A stretch of DNA of 64,000 bases from Eubacterium aggregans. GTDB taxonomy: Bacteria; Bacillota; Clostridia; Eubacteriales; Eubacteriaceae. The stretch's first letter is position 1. Each line of letters opens with the position of its first letter. This document shows, piece by piece, positions 25,485-34,503 of the stretch. The stretch is taken from assembly GCF_900107815.1 (NCBI RefSeq), contig NZ_FNRK01000005.1, forward strand, positions 62,001-126,000, written 5' to 3'. A program made the position numbers and the translations under genes. The notes beneath the pieces are model-generated. The model did no database searches and had not been told where the DNA came from. It worked only from the letters and a program-made list of their open reading frames with translations.

Positions 25485-26801
25485 ATGATTATGAGAAATA
25501 AAGAAGAAATAACCTACAAACAACTGAGCAAATTCCAACGCGCCCTGATGATTTTCTTATCCGGTGCCGGAAGCGGGATTATTTACGTTCCGGTTTACCT
25601 AAAAAACGTATTTTACGAGCCTTTGCTGGTGGGCCTGAATGTCAGTAATGCCCAGCTGGGCTTCTTAACGGGGATGTATGGCATCATGGCCACCATCTTG
25701 TACATTCCCTGTGGTATTGTGGCCGATAAATTTCGCATCCGTACCCTGGCGGCCGGGGGGTTTATCAGCACCGCTGCCGTGGTGCTCTGGTATTCCTTCC
25801 TGCCATCCTACGCCATTCTGGTGCTGATTTTCGCCCTTTTGGCCGTGACGACCATCCTCATTTTCTGGGGCTGTCGGTATAAGCTCCTCCGCTTCTCCGG
25901 CTCAGAGAGGGACTATCCCCTCATCGTTGGGATCAGTTACGCCCTGTACGGTTTAGGGGGACTGGTCATCAATGCGGCCACCCTCTCGGTATTCAATTCT
26001 ACACCGGATTACCGGACCGGCGTTCAGATTTCCCTCATCTTCCTGGCCGTGGTCATCCTGGTGCTGGGCATTGTTTCCTGGATTGCCATTCCTAAATTCA
26101 AGGGGGAAATCGTCACCGATCCGGATAAGAAGTTCAACGTCAACGAATTCCTTCAGGCCCTCAAGACCCCAGGGGTATGGCTGGCCAGCACCACCCTGTT
26201 CTTTGTCATGATTGTCTACATGGGCATGAATTACACCACGCCCTACCTGACCAATGTCTTCCTGGCTCCTCTGACCCTGGTCAGTATCGTCGGGATGATT
26301 CGCTACTATGGCATTGCCATCGTGGCCTCGCCCCTTATGGGGAGTTTGGCCAAAAAAGTGGGCTCTCCCTCTAAGGTGACCTTCATCGCCATGGCAGCTT
26401 CCGCCCTTTGCGTTGGGGGCTATTTAATCCTCCCCACCACAGCGACCTTCCTGACAATGGCCATCATCATTACCCTGCTGCTGGGATTTGTGGCTAACGG
26501 TGCCTACGGCGTAGCGTCCTCCCTTTTAACAGAAACCCATGTTCCGGCCCATATCTTTGGTGCCGCCACCGGCCTGCTTTCCGTTATTGGATTCCTTCCA
26601 GAAAGCTTTATGGCCCAAATTTTCGGAACCTTTATTGATAACTATGCCAACACAGGATATAATTATATTTTCATCTGTCTGTTGGTCAGTGCCCTTATCG
26701 CCATGGTTTTCTGTGTGATCACCCTGCGTTATGTCAAGAAACACAAAGGGGAAAACGGCGATCCTGTTCCTGTTGAGGAGAACACCCGGGAATCGTTGTA
26801 A
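25485..26801 (+). CDS. MFS transporter
   Basis: 438 aa with 12 hydrophobic segments. The loop 2-3 signature reads PCGIVADKFRIRTLA. It is the full-length paralogue of the truncated transporter at the left window edge; they share FYEP, W-CRYK in mid-loop and the GISYxLxGLGGLVIN segment. It sits between MttB3 and BCCT 2 on the same strand, so it probably carries a substrate or demethylated product of the amine pathway, for example exporting a dimethyl or secondary amine product. That role is inference. ATG 25485 is at the end of AAAGGAATGATT. Confidence 0.85.
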   Translation: MIMRNKEEITYKQLSKFQRALMIFLSGAGSGIIYVPVYLKNVFYEPLLVGLNVSNAQLGFLTGMYGIMATILYIPCGIVADKFRIRTLAAGGFISTAAVVLWYSFLPSYAILVLIFALLAVTTILIFWGCRYKLLRFSGSERDYPLIVGISYALYGLGGLVINAATLSVFNSTPDYRTGVQISLIFLAVVILVLGIVSWIAIPKFKGEIVTDPDKKFNVNEFLQALKTPGVWLASTTLFFVMIVYMGMNYTTPYLTNVFLAPLTLVSIVGMIRYYGIAIVASPLMGSLAKKVGSPSKVTFIAMAASALCVGGYLILPTTATFLTMAIIITLLLGFVANGAYGVASSLLTETHVPAHIFGAATGLLSVIGFLPESFMAQIFGTFIDNYANTGYNYIFICLLVSALIAMVFCVITLRYVKKHKGENGDPVPVEENTRESL

Positions 26802-26839
26802 TTCGATTACGCTTTAATTTTAAATGATCCAATGGTTGA

Positions 26840-26882
26840 AAGGAAACACTGATGTAATCTGTAATCAGTGCTTCCTTATTTT
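26840..26882 (+). terminator. Terminator/attenuator hairpin before BCCT 2
   Basis: A 14-bp arm pair (AAGGAAACACTGAT / ATCAGTGCTTCCTT, one mismatch) followed by ATTTT. It overlaps a GTG at 26868 that would extend the BCCT 2 frame, which argues against that start and suggests the hairpin limits read-through into BCCT 2. Confidence 0.7.
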
Positions 26883-26897
26883 AGACGGGATGTTATT

Positions 26898-28433
26898 ATG
26901 AAAAAACAAGTGAATGATCTCCGTCCCTTTTCCAATGTTGCCAAGGGTACGGTCATCAGTGTTTTATGCATCATTACCTTGATTTGTGCCCTGCTCCTGA
27001 TGTTTCCCAATAAATCCGAAGGCATAATCACGGATCTTAATGGAATTATCAGCAGCAATCTCGGCTTTGTGTACGTCTGGCTGACCTTTTTATCCATCAT
27101 CGCTTGTGTGGCATTGGGCTGCAGCAAGTACGGTAAGATTAAGCTTGGGGAAGGGAAAAAGGCCTTCTCTGAATTTTCCTGGGCCTCCATGATGTTCTGT
27201 GCCTCCATGGCGGCGGGCTTTATCTATTGGGGCAGCATCGAATGGGCCAGCCATTATATCGCGCCCCCCTTCGGAATTGAGCCCGAAAGCTGGCTGGCCG
27301 CTGAGTACGCCGCCACCATCCCCATTTTCAATTGGGGGATTTCGGCCTGGAGCCTGTACCTTATTCCTGCGGTGGCCTTTGCCTTCATCCATTTCAATAA
27401 AAAGAGTGAGAAATTTGATGTGGGCAATGCCTGCCGCCCAATCTTTGGAGACCGTGTGGATGGCTGGCTGGGCCAGGTCCTTAATGTCTTCTTTATCCTG
27501 GGTATCCTGGGTGGGGTTGGAACCGCCCTGGGCATTGGCTCCCCTTTGGTTTCGGCCTGCCTGAATAAATTATTCAATATCCCGGATACGCCCCTGCTGC
27601 GGTTTATCGTCATTATCATCGTGTCCTGCATCTTTACCATTAGCGCCTACAAGGGGATCAATAAAGGGATTAAGATCTTAAGTGATATCAATATTTATCT
27701 CATGCTGGGCACCGTCATCTTTTTATTCATCTTTGGACCGACCACCTTTATTCTGAAGATGCAAACCACCTCCATCGGTGTTATGCTGGATGAATTCGTC
27801 CGGCTGAGTACCTGGCTGGACCCCGTGGGGGTCAGCGCCGGATATCCCGAAAACTGGACGGTGTTTTATTGGGCCTGGTGGATGAGCTACTCCATCTTCA
27901 TGGGGATCTTCGTCGCCAAAATCTCGGGGGGACGTACCGTTCGTCAGGTCATTTTTGGTGGATTGGGCTACGGCTTCCTGGGCTCCTTCGTATTTTTCTC
28001 TGTCTTTGGCAATTACTTTATGGGGGTCCAGCTCTTCGGCAACTTCAATATTCTGGAGAGCCTTCAAACCGCTGGCGGCCCAGCCACTGTGGTAGAAGTT
28101 TTTTTCCAGCTCCCCGCCGGGACCATCTTCGTCTTTGTCATCCTGCTGACTTCTATGCTGTCCATGGCGACAAACTTCGATTCCGCCTCTTACACCATGG
28201 CCATGGTCTCTTCACGGAAGATTCAACTGGGGGGCCGCCCCAGTAAGACCTTTTGTGTCTTTTGGGCGGTGTGTATTGCTGCCATCCCCATGATCATGAT
28301 GCTTTTGGGCGGCTCTTTAACCCAGCTCCAAACCCTCAGCGTGGTCATGGCTTTGCCCACCTGTATTCTGTATGTTATTATTTGTTTGGGCTGCTTTAAA
28401 ATGCTCCGGGACTATTACAACACCCATTACTAA
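26898..28433 (+). CDS. BCCT-family betaine/choline/carnitine transporter 2
   Basis: 511 aa from ATG 26898; the longer GTG-start version (26868) would begin inside a terminator hairpin. 12 predicted helices. The TM3 motif reads CASMAAGFIYWGSIEWASHY, without the GIG found in BCCT 1 and sodium-coupled BetP. The aromatic region is WAWWMSYSIFMG, with FDSASYTMAM late in the protein, where many BCCTs have D-S-SY. It lacks the long charged tail of BCCT 1 (573 aa). The loss of GIG may indicate a sodium-independent exchanger of the CaiT kind, for example substrate/product antiport; this is inference. Third gene after MttB3 and the MFS transporter, so probably the uptake system for that enzyme. Confidence 0.92.
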   Translation: MKKQVNDLRPFSNVAKGTVISVLCIITLICALLLMFPNKSEGIITDLNGIISSNLGFVYVWLTFLSIIACVALGCSKYGKIKLGEGKKAFSEFSWASMMFCASMAAGFIYWGSIEWASHYIAPPFGIEPESWLAAEYAATIPIFNWGISAWSLYLIPAVAFAFIHFNKKSEKFDVGNACRPIFGDRVDGWLGQVLNVFFILGILGGVGTALGIGSPLVSACLNKLFNIPDTPLLRFIVIIIVSCIFTISAYKGINKGIKILSDINIYLMLGTVIFLFIFGPTTFILKMQTTSIGVMLDEFVRLSTWLDPVGVSAGYPENWTVFYWAWWMSYSIFMGIFVAKISGGRTVRQVIFGGLGYGFLGSFVFFSVFGNYFMGVQLFGNFNILESLQTAGGPATVVEVFFQLPAGTIFVFVILLTSMLSMATNFDSASYTMAMVSSRKIQLGGRPSKTFCVFWAVCIAAIPMIMMLLGGSLTQLQTLSVVMALPTCILYVIICLGCFKMLRDYYNTHY

Positions 28434-28449
28434 TCAATTTTATCGGGTC

Positions 28450-28495
28450 ACTAAAAAAGCTGGAGAGGATTTTTCCACTCCAGCTTTTTTTAGTG
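28450..28495. terminator. Bidirectional terminator between BCCT 2 and corrinoid protein 3
   Basis: 15-bp near-perfect stem around AAAAAAGCTGGAG / CTCCAGCTTTTTT, T-runs on both strands, lying between convergent genes. Confidence 0.9.
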
Positions 28496-28523
28496 ATTTA
28501 AGGGATTGGTTTTACTTCAATAA

Positions 28524-29156
28524 CTAGGCGACCCAATTCTGGCAAATCTTAACGCCTTCCGCTGCGTTAGTCGTATAAGCATCGGCACCGACCATTTCGC
28601 AGGCTTCCTTGGTTACCGGGTTGCCGCCAATGATGAATTTCTTAGTGATACCTGCAGCCTTAAAGGCATCGATGGTATCCTTCATGGAGTCGATGGCCAG
28701 GGTTAACACGCCGCTCATTCCAATGATATCTGGATTAAATTCCTTTGCCTTTTCAACAAAGACTTCCGGAGCCACGTCAATACCGAGATCAATAACTTCT
28801 AGCCCGGCTGCTTCTGCCATACTCTTAAAGATATTTTTTCCAATGTCGTGGAGATCGCCATGGACCGTTCCAATGAGGAGCTTTCCGCCAGCCACATCGC
28901 CATCGGTACTCAGGGCCGGTTTAACGATGTTAATGGCATTGGTGAGGAGTTCTCCCGCAAAGATCAAATCACCAACAAAATATTCACCCTGTTCAAACAG
29001 GTCCCCGACAATTGCCATCCCCTTTTGGCATGCGGCTACGGCATCCTGTGCTGCCGCTTCGTCAGGATTTTCTGCCATGAAGTCCTCTAAGAGTTCATTG
29101 ACATCATCCTCTTCCAATTCACCGACAGCCTGGGTTAATTTTTCGAGATCTAACAT
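28524..29156 (-). CDS. Methyltransferase corrinoid protein 3
   Basis: 210 aa. Acidic cap domain (1-88) and B12 domain with intact D101-L-H103-D-I-G106, MSGVLTLAIDS and GGNPV. It is the most standard of the four corrinoid proteins here and lies divergent from the MtgA-like methyltransferase at 29429, with promoters for both in the 272-bp gap. The pair would form the second half of an amine pathway: MttB loads the methyl onto this protein, MtgA moves it to tetrahydrofolate. ATG 29156 follows GAGGAGGAT. A TTGACA-N17-TAAGAT promoter lies at 29214-29242. Confidence 0.93.
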   Translation of the reverse strand: MLDLEKLTQAVGELEEDDVNELLEDFMAENPDEAAAQDAVAACQKGMAIVGDLFEQGEYFVGDLIFAGELLTNAINIVKPALSTDGDVAGGKLLIGTVHGDLHDIGKNIFKSMAEAAGLEVIDLGIDVAPEVFVEKAKEFNPDIIGMSGVLTLAIDSMKDTIDAFKAAGITKKFIIGGNPVTKEACEMVGADAYTTNAAEGVKICQNWVA

Positions 29157-29213
29157 TTTTAAAATCCTCCTCTTTGTGGCACCTCAGGTACCCGCTCTTT
29201 TGATTCTAATTTA

Positions 29214-29242
29214 ATCTTAGACCCTTTCCTTCCCTTTGTCAA
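29214..29242 (-). promoter_or_regulatory. Sigma-70 promoter for corrinoid protein 3
   Basis: Minus strand TTGACA-N17-TAAGAT, 58 bp before the start codon. Confidence 0.6.
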
Positions 29243-29324
29243 AAGCTTTCCATTATAAGTATTTGTCCCCTTTTTGTGAAAAGGATTACTCCCGCATCAG
29301 TGCTTTTTTTCTCCTATCTTTTAA

Positions 29325-29354
29325 TTGACTTCTTTTTGCCCAGAGTGCTATGAT
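29325..29354 (+). promoter_or_regulatory. Sigma-70 promoter for MtgA-like gene
   Basis: TTGACT-N18-TATGAT, about 75 bp before the ATG at 29429. It is divergent from the corrinoid protein 3 promoter. Confidence 0.5.
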
Positions 29355-29428
29355 TTTGATAGAAGATACAGATGCTTTTTTACGGTTAAAACCATTGTAA
29401 GATTTTGGTAGAGAGAGGAGTTTTGGTA

Positions 29429-30232
29429 ATGATTATTATTGGTGAAAAGATTAATGGAACCATTCCCGTCGTGAAAGATGCTATCGAAAGACGGGATGCC
29501 GATTTTATTGCAGACCGGGCTGTGAAGCAAGTAGAAGCAGGTGCAGACTATGTCGATGTGTGCGCCAGTACCTCCCCGGACAAAGAGATTGAAGCTCTGC
29601 GCTGGCTGATGGACGTGGTCCAGAACGTAACGGATGTACCCCTGTGTGTGGATAGCCCGGACCCGCGAGTCATCGAGGCTTGCCTGCCCTATGCCCAGAA
29701 GCCTGGCCTCATTAATTCCATTTCCGGTGAGGGGGATAAATGTGATGTCCTTCTGCCCTTGATGAAGGATACCCAGTGGGGGGTCGTCGGCCTGACCTGC
29801 GATAATGACGGTATCCCAAAGGATGTAGCCCGAAAGCTAGCCATTACCCGGGACATGGTCGAACGCGCCGCCGCCTACGGTGTCTCCGTTGATCGGATGT
29901 ACATCGATCCCTGCGTCATGGCACTCTCCGCTGAAAATGCCGCCATGCTCAACCTGACGGAAGAAATCAAGGCGATTTTAGCGGCCTTCCCAGGAATCCA
30001 TGTACTAGGTGCCATCAGCAATATTTCCTTCGGCGTCCCTGCCCGGAAGCTCATGAACACCAACGCCATGACCCTGGCCATCAGCGCGGGTATGGATGCC
30101 GCCGTCATGGATCCCACCAACCGGGATATGATGGGAACCATCTACGCCACCGAAGCGCTCCTTGGACGGGATCGCCTGTGTCGAAATTACAGCAAGGCCT
30201 TCCGAAAAGGGAAGATTGGCCCAGAGAAATAG
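29429..30232 (+). CDS. Methyltetrahydrofolate:corrinoid methyltransferase (MtgA-like)
   Basis: 267 aa from ATG 29429 (ribosome site AGAGAGGAG); an upstream in-frame start at 29405 lacks one. It is a pterin-binding TIM barrel: IIIGEKINGT at the start, GADYVDVCAS, CVDSPDPRVIE, NSISGE, GLTCDN, DPCVMALS and GAISNISFG, the row of strand ends that bind the folate in AcsE, MtgA and MtvA-type enzymes. It moves the methyl group between corrinoid and tetrahydrofolate, linking amine demethylation to the Wood-Ljungdahl pathway. Encoded between corrinoid proteins 3 and 4, both on the opposite strand. A strong terminator follows at 30237-30275. Confidence 0.92.
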   Translation: MIIIGEKINGTIPVVKDAIERRDADFIADRAVKQVEAGADYVDVCASTSPDKEIEALRWLMDVVQNVTDVPLCVDSPDPRVIEACLPYAQKPGLINSISGEGDKCDVLLPLMKDTQWGVVGLTCDNDGIPKDVARKLAITRDMVERAAAYGVSVDRMYIDPCVMALSAENAAMLNLTEEIKAILAAFPGIHVLGAISNISFGVPARKLMNTNAMTLAISAGMDAAVMDPTNRDMMGTIYATEALLGRDRLCRNYSKAFRKGKIGPEK

Positions 30233-30236
30233 AAGA

Positions 30237-30275
30237 AAAGACTGTCGCATCTCCTTGGGCGACAGTCTTTTTTTC
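30237..30275. terminator. Bidirectional terminator between MtgA-like gene and corrinoid protein 4
   Basis: 12-bp perfect stem AAAGACTGTCGC / GCGACAGTCTTT with TTTTTTT after the plus-strand arm and TTTTC on the minus strand, between two convergent genes. Confidence 0.9.
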
Positions 30276-30278
30276 TCC

Positions 30279-30956
30279 TTACATCCCACTCACTTTCCGC
30301 TGGGATTCCTTTTCCTGCATCCATTTTTTACAAATCTCGACGCCTTCCACCACATCCTGGGTGGCGGCATCTGCCTGGATATGTAAGCCATCATGATTGG
30401 AAACGGCTTCTCCCCCTAAAATAATGCGGTACCGACTGCGAATACCCCGTTCCTCAAGGGTTTTGATCACCCGGTTCATTTCCTCGGCGGTTTCTGAGAG
30501 CATGCCGCTCATGCCGATGATATCCGGTCGAAATCGATCGAGCTCATCCAGAACCACCTCCAGGGGCACGTCCTGCCCCAGATCCTTCACATTAAAGCCC
30601 GCCGCCTTGGCGTAGCTCACAAAGATATTTTTTCCCAGGTTATGGCAGCAGCCATACACCGAGAAAGCCAATATTTTTCCCTCGTATTTTTTTTCTGATG
30701 CACTCCCCATGGATTGGGCATAAGCCTGAAGCCATTCCGGCAGATTCAGAACCTCATCAAGAAGGATTCCTGCAAAAATCAGATCACCGATAAAATATTC
30801 CCCATTCTCATATTTCAGGCCAACCTTTTCCATTCCCTGCTGCATCCAACGGATGACTTCAATGGCAGGATAGCCCCGCTCCAGGGCCATGCGCACCAAT
30901 TCAATAGTCATTTCTTCGTGGAGTGCTTCAACTGAACGCACTATGCTATTTTTCAT
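30279..30956 (-). CDS. Corrinoid protein 4 with altered DxHxxG motif
   Basis: 225 aa from ATG 30956 (preceded by GAGGGG; an ATG at 30968 overlaps that ribosome site). Overall length, cap domain and B12 domain match the other corrinoid proteins, including MSGMLSETAEE and LGGEAVSNHDG. The motif that carries the cobalt-ligating His reads G102-C103-C104-H105-N-L-G108: the conserved Asp, part of the Ser-Asp-His relay that tunes the His-Co bond in methionine synthase, is Cys. His and Gly are kept. It could be a functional variant with altered redox or ligand chemistry, or a corrinoid storage/chaperone protein. It ends next to the MtgA-like gene. Confidence 0.88.
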   Translation of the reverse strand: MKNSIVRSVEALHEEMTIELVRMALERGYPAIEVIRWMQQGMEKVGLKYENGEYFIGDLIFAGILLDEVLNLPEWLQAYAQSMGSASEKKYEGKILAFSVYGCCHNLGKNIFVSYAKAAGFNVKDLGQDVPLEVVLDELDRFRPDIIGMSGMLSETAEEMNRVIKTLEERGIRSRYRIILGGEAVSNHDGLHIQADAATQDVVEGVEICKKWMQEKESQRKVSGM

Positions 30957-31064
30957 ATTACCCCTCATTTACGTTCTTATGTTAGGTATCATTATAGCAC
31001 ATTCTGTCATTTTTGTCCGCACTCCACAATACTTTACCCCTCATTTTTGAGGCCGCATAAAGCG

Positions 31065-31760
31065 CTACTCCGCCCGCATCATCCGATATCCGATACCCAC
31101 ATGGGTTTGAATATTGGCGGCAGATGCCTGCCGGGCCAACTTTTTACGCAGCGTCGCCACCGTCACCCGCAGGCTGGCCATATCACTTTTCAAGGTGCTG
31201 CCCCAAACATGGTTTAAAATAAAGGTGTGGGTCAGGACCTTCCCTGTATTTTGTGCCAGAAGCACGAGGAGGCGGTACTCATTGGGGGTCAAGTGGACCT
31301 CCTGGCCCGCCACCAGCACGTTACCGGCAGCGTAATCAATGGTGAGATTCCCATTAAAGTAGGCAGCATTTTCCAGGGGTTGGCCCAGGTTTGTAAGCCG
31401 CCGAATGGCCACCCGAATTCGGGCCAAAAGCTCTTCCACCGAAAAGGGCTTCGTCAGATAATCATCTGCACCAGCATCCAGGGCGATAATTTTATCCCCA
31501 TCCTCCCCCCGGGCACTAATGACGATGATGGGAACCTCACTCCAGGTCCGCACCCGTTTGATAACCTCCAGGCCATCGCCATCGGGCAAACCTAAATCCA
31601 GCAGAATAACCCCTGGCTCCATTTGGGCCGCCATGCCAATGCCCTCAGCCACTGTTTGTGCCATTTGATGGAAATATCCACTGGTCTCCAGGGCTGCCGA
31701 CATCAGATGCTGGAGCGCCGGATTGTCCTCTACCACCAGTATGGAATAATCATGCTTCAA
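31065..31760 (-). CDS. kdpE: KdpE response regulator
   Basis: 231 aa OmpR-type regulator: receiver domain ~1-120 with the phospho-acceptor Asp in VILLDLGLPDGDG and the late lysine in DYLTKPF, then a winged-helix DNA-binding domain ~130-228 (LTPNEYRLLVLLAQN). The start overlaps kdpD by 11 bp, so translation is coupled. As in other bacteria it should activate kdpFABC when KdpD is phosphorylated under potassium limitation. Last gene of a complete kdpFABCDE locus on the minus strand. Confidence 0.94.
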   Translation of the reverse strand: MKHDYSILVVEDNPALQHLMSAALETSGYFHQMAQTVAEGIGMAAQMEPGVILLDLGLPDGDGLEVIKRVRTWSEVPIIVISARGEDGDKIIALDAGADDYLTKPFSVEELLARIRVAIRRLTNLGQPLENAAYFNGNLTIDYAAGNVLVAGQEVHLTPNEYRLLVLLAQNTGKVLTHTFILNHVWGSTLKSDMASLRVTVATLRKKLARQASAANIQTHVGIGYRMMRAE

Positions 31761-34440
31761 TTTTAACCTCCTTCAGGGTGAAATGAAAGACCGTCCCCAT
31801 GGGCTTATTGGCCCGAACCGTCAATTCACCGCCATGGGCTTCAATAATATTTTTGCACAGGGGCAAGCCCAATCCAAGGCCCCGACGGCTATCTCCGGAG
31901 CCCCGGCCCGCTGTGTAAAACATTTCAAAAACCTGATCCATCATTTTTGGATCCATTCCCGGGCCATCGTCAGAAATTTCAATCCCGATGGTACCCTTTC
32001 CCTCGGACTGGGCCCCGATGAGAATCGTCGATCCAGGGGCCGTGTACTTAATGGCGTTGTCCACCAAGTTAATAATAACCTGTATAATCAGTCGGGCATC
32101 CATCTGGGCCATGAGCAGGGGGTCCATGGGTTTGACCCCAATATGGTACTCCACGGCCAAACGGCTGGTGTGCTGCAGCGCTTCATTCACAATATCCTCC
32201 ACCAATTCAGCCTCCATCTTAATGGGCAGACTGTTTTCCTCCAGCCTTGTAATGGAGAGCAGATTTTCAACCAGGTTGATTAGCCAGAGGGAGTCGTCAT
32301 AAATATCCACAACGAGCTGATTTCGGCGTTCATCCTCCATTTGAGGGCCACGGGTCATGAGCATTCGGGCATTCCCGCTAATGCTGGTGAGGGGGGTGCG
32401 CAAATCGTGGGAAATGGCTCGAAGCAGGGTTCCCCGAAGCTTTTCCTGCTGGGCCTTTAGCTCTGTAGCCTGCTGTTTTTGATTGTACAAATCCTTTTCC
32501 AAGGCCAGGGCCGCTTCCCCTAAAATCGAGAGAATCAGATTATTCTCCAACACCTCCAACGCAGAGGAAACCGCAATGCCCACCACCCCAAAGACCTGAT
32601 GACCATTGCGAATGGCTAGGTACAGGCATTTCGCCCCAGAAAAAGTTTTCGTTCCCACTCCGGCGTGCTGGTTATTGACATATACCCAGTGGGCCACCAG
32701 GCGTTCATGCTCAACCAAATAGGGATTACCATCAATGGAGGCATCTGCGGCGTAATAGTGGGGCTCCGCCAGTTCCCCATCCTCTATCCCATAAACCACC
32801 ACCGGCCGCCCCGAAAGTTTCATCAGCTGTCTAGCCGTCGTTTCTAAAATGGCGGCACTATCCGCTGCCCGTTGGAGAAGCTGGTTGGTTTCCAACAGCA
32901 CCCCTGTACGCTGGGCGGTTTGGGCCGATGCCTCCGCTTGTTTTTTGATGCTGCTAGCCAGATGACCACTCACCAATGCCGCAATGAACATCACCACATA
33001 GGTCACGACAAAGCCCCGTTCCTGGGTGGCCAATGTGAAAAGAGGGTCTACAAAAAGAAAATTAAAGACCACCACCCCCATAATGGCCATGGCGACACTA
33101 TAAACACGCTCTCGGGTAACTACGGCGGTGACCAGAACCGCCAACAGAAAAACGGTCACCACATCGGCATCATTAAAGGCCAGCGCCCGAAAGGTGGTAC
33201 TCAGCAAGACAGCCAAAACAAAAATAGCGACTGTTTTCGCGCTGTCTTTCAAGGTCAGATCTGGAAAGCGGCTTTTCCAGGGGCACCATCTCTCCCGGCG
33301 GCTGGTTTTACCCTCCTGATCTGGAATAATATAGATATCCAGATTGGAGTCCATCTCCGACAGCTTTTCCACCAAGGTTCGACGGCTACCGAAAAGACCA
33401 CTTTTCATATTGGATTTTCCCAATACAATCTTGGTAATCCCGGCGGATTGTGCATAGGTCATGATTTCCTCAGGCACCTCATCCCCATAAACTAAATCCA
33501 GATGGGCATCCAGCTGCTCTGCTAATTTGAAATTTTCCCGAAGCCGGTTTTTATCGCCTGCCGATAGTTGAGGAAAATCGGTGGTCTCCACAAAGAGTGC
33601 TGTGAGATTGGCCTGAAAGGCTTTGGCCAAGCGGGCCGCTGCCCGGATAATACGCGCAGAGGAGGGCGCCGAAGAAACGCAGACCAGGATATGCTCCCCA
33701 CTAAATCGTCCTTCCCCCATCGCCAAAAAAGCCGAGCGATTGGTCTCCCGCTCAGCCATCCTTCGTAAGGCAATTTCCCGAAGGGCCATCAGATTATCGA
33801 TGGTAAAGAAATTGACAACTGCCCGTTCTGCCTGAATCTTATTATAGATTTTCCCCGCCTTCAGACGATCAATGAGCTCCCCGGGATCGATGTCAACCAG
33901 GGTAACGCTATCTGCGGAATCGAAGATCCGATCGGGAATCCGCTCCCGGACCATTACCCCGGTTATCCCTGCCACAATATCGTTGAGACTCTCCACATGC
34001 TGAATGTTCACGGTGGTGTACACATTGATGCCTGCTTTGAGGAGCTCTGCAATATCCTGATACCGCTTGGCATGCCGGCAACCTTCTCCATTGGTATGGG
34101 CCAGTTCATCCACCAGGATTAGTTCTGGTTTTCTTTCCAGGGCCGCATCCAGATCGAATTCCCGGACACGAACCCCGTGGTGCTCATCTTCCAGGGGCGG
34201 CAGGATGACCAATCCCTCCATTAAAGACTTGGTCTCCGCCCGATCGTGGGGCTCAATGTACCCTGCCACCACGTCGATTCCCTCTGCCATGGCCTGATGG
34301 GCAGCCTGGAGCATGGCGTAGGTTTTCCCCACACCAGCAGCATAGCCTAGAAATATCTTCAGGCGGCCACGGCTCTCCATCGCTTCCTCGGCTTCAATTT
34401 GTTTTAAAAAGATTTCGGGAGCTGCCCGTCCATCATCCAT
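31750..34440 (-). CDS. kdpD: KdpD sensor histidine kinase
   Basis: 896 aa, full size. The N-terminal KdpD domain has Walker A GYAAGVGKTYAML and DELAHTN; a universal-stress-protein-like domain follows (~250-370). Four membrane helices lie at ~400-500, then a GAF-like segment (~520-640) and the kinase core with H-box HDLRTPLTSISGNARML, N-box NLVDNAIKYT, G1 DDGPGMD and G2 GLGLPLCKNI. It senses potassium limitation or turgor and phosphorylates KdpE. It follows kdpC by 63 bp. ATG 34440 after AGAGGTG. Confidence 0.94.
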   Translation of the reverse strand: MDDGRAAPEIFLKQIEAEEAMESRGRLKIFLGYAAGVGKTYAMLQAAHQAMAEGIDVVAGYIEPHDRAETKSLMEGLVILPPLEDEHHGVRVREFDLDAALERKPELILVDELAHTNGEGCRHAKRYQDIAELLKAGINVYTTVNIQHVESLNDIVAGITGVMVRERIPDRIFDSADSVTLVDIDPGELIDRLKAGKIYNKIQAERAVVNFFTIDNLMALREIALRRMAERETNRSAFLAMGEGRFSGEHILVCVSSAPSSARIIRAAARLAKAFQANLTALFVETTDFPQLSAGDKNRLRENFKLAEQLDAHLDLVYGDEVPEEIMTYAQSAGITKIVLGKSNMKSGLFGSRRTLVEKLSEMDSNLDIYIIPDQEGKTSRRERWCPWKSRFPDLTLKDSAKTVAIFVLAVLLSTTFRALAFNDADVVTVFLLAVLVTAVVTRERVYSVAMAIMGVVVFNFLFVDPLFTLATQERGFVVTYVVMFIAALVSGHLASSIKKQAEASAQTAQRTGVLLETNQLLQRAADSAAILETTARQLMKLSGRPVVVYGIEDGELAEPHYYAADASIDGNPYLVEHERLVAHWVYVNNQHAGVGTKTFSGAKCLYLAIRNGHQVFGVVGIAVSSALEVLENNLILSILGEAALALEKDLYNQKQQATELKAQQEKLRGTLLRAISHDLRTPLTSISGNARMLMTRGPQMEDERRNQLVVDIYDDSLWLINLVENLLSITRLEENSLPIKMEAELVEDIVNEALQHTSRLAVEYHIGVKPMDPLLMAQMDARLIIQVIINLVDNAIKYTAPGSTILIGAQSEGKGTIGIEISDDGPGMDPKMMDQVFEMFYTAGRGSGDSRRGLGLGLPLCKNIIEAHGGELTVRANKPMGTVFHFTLKEVKIEA

Positions 34441-34503
34441 AGCGACACCTCTTCCCTCCCAGATATCCCGGCTTTTTTTCAGTATAACACAATTTCCTTA
34501 CCT

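Noticed and set aside
26868-26897. GTG start extending BCCT 2
   Set aside because: The GTG lies inside a terminator-like hairpin and has no ribosome site.
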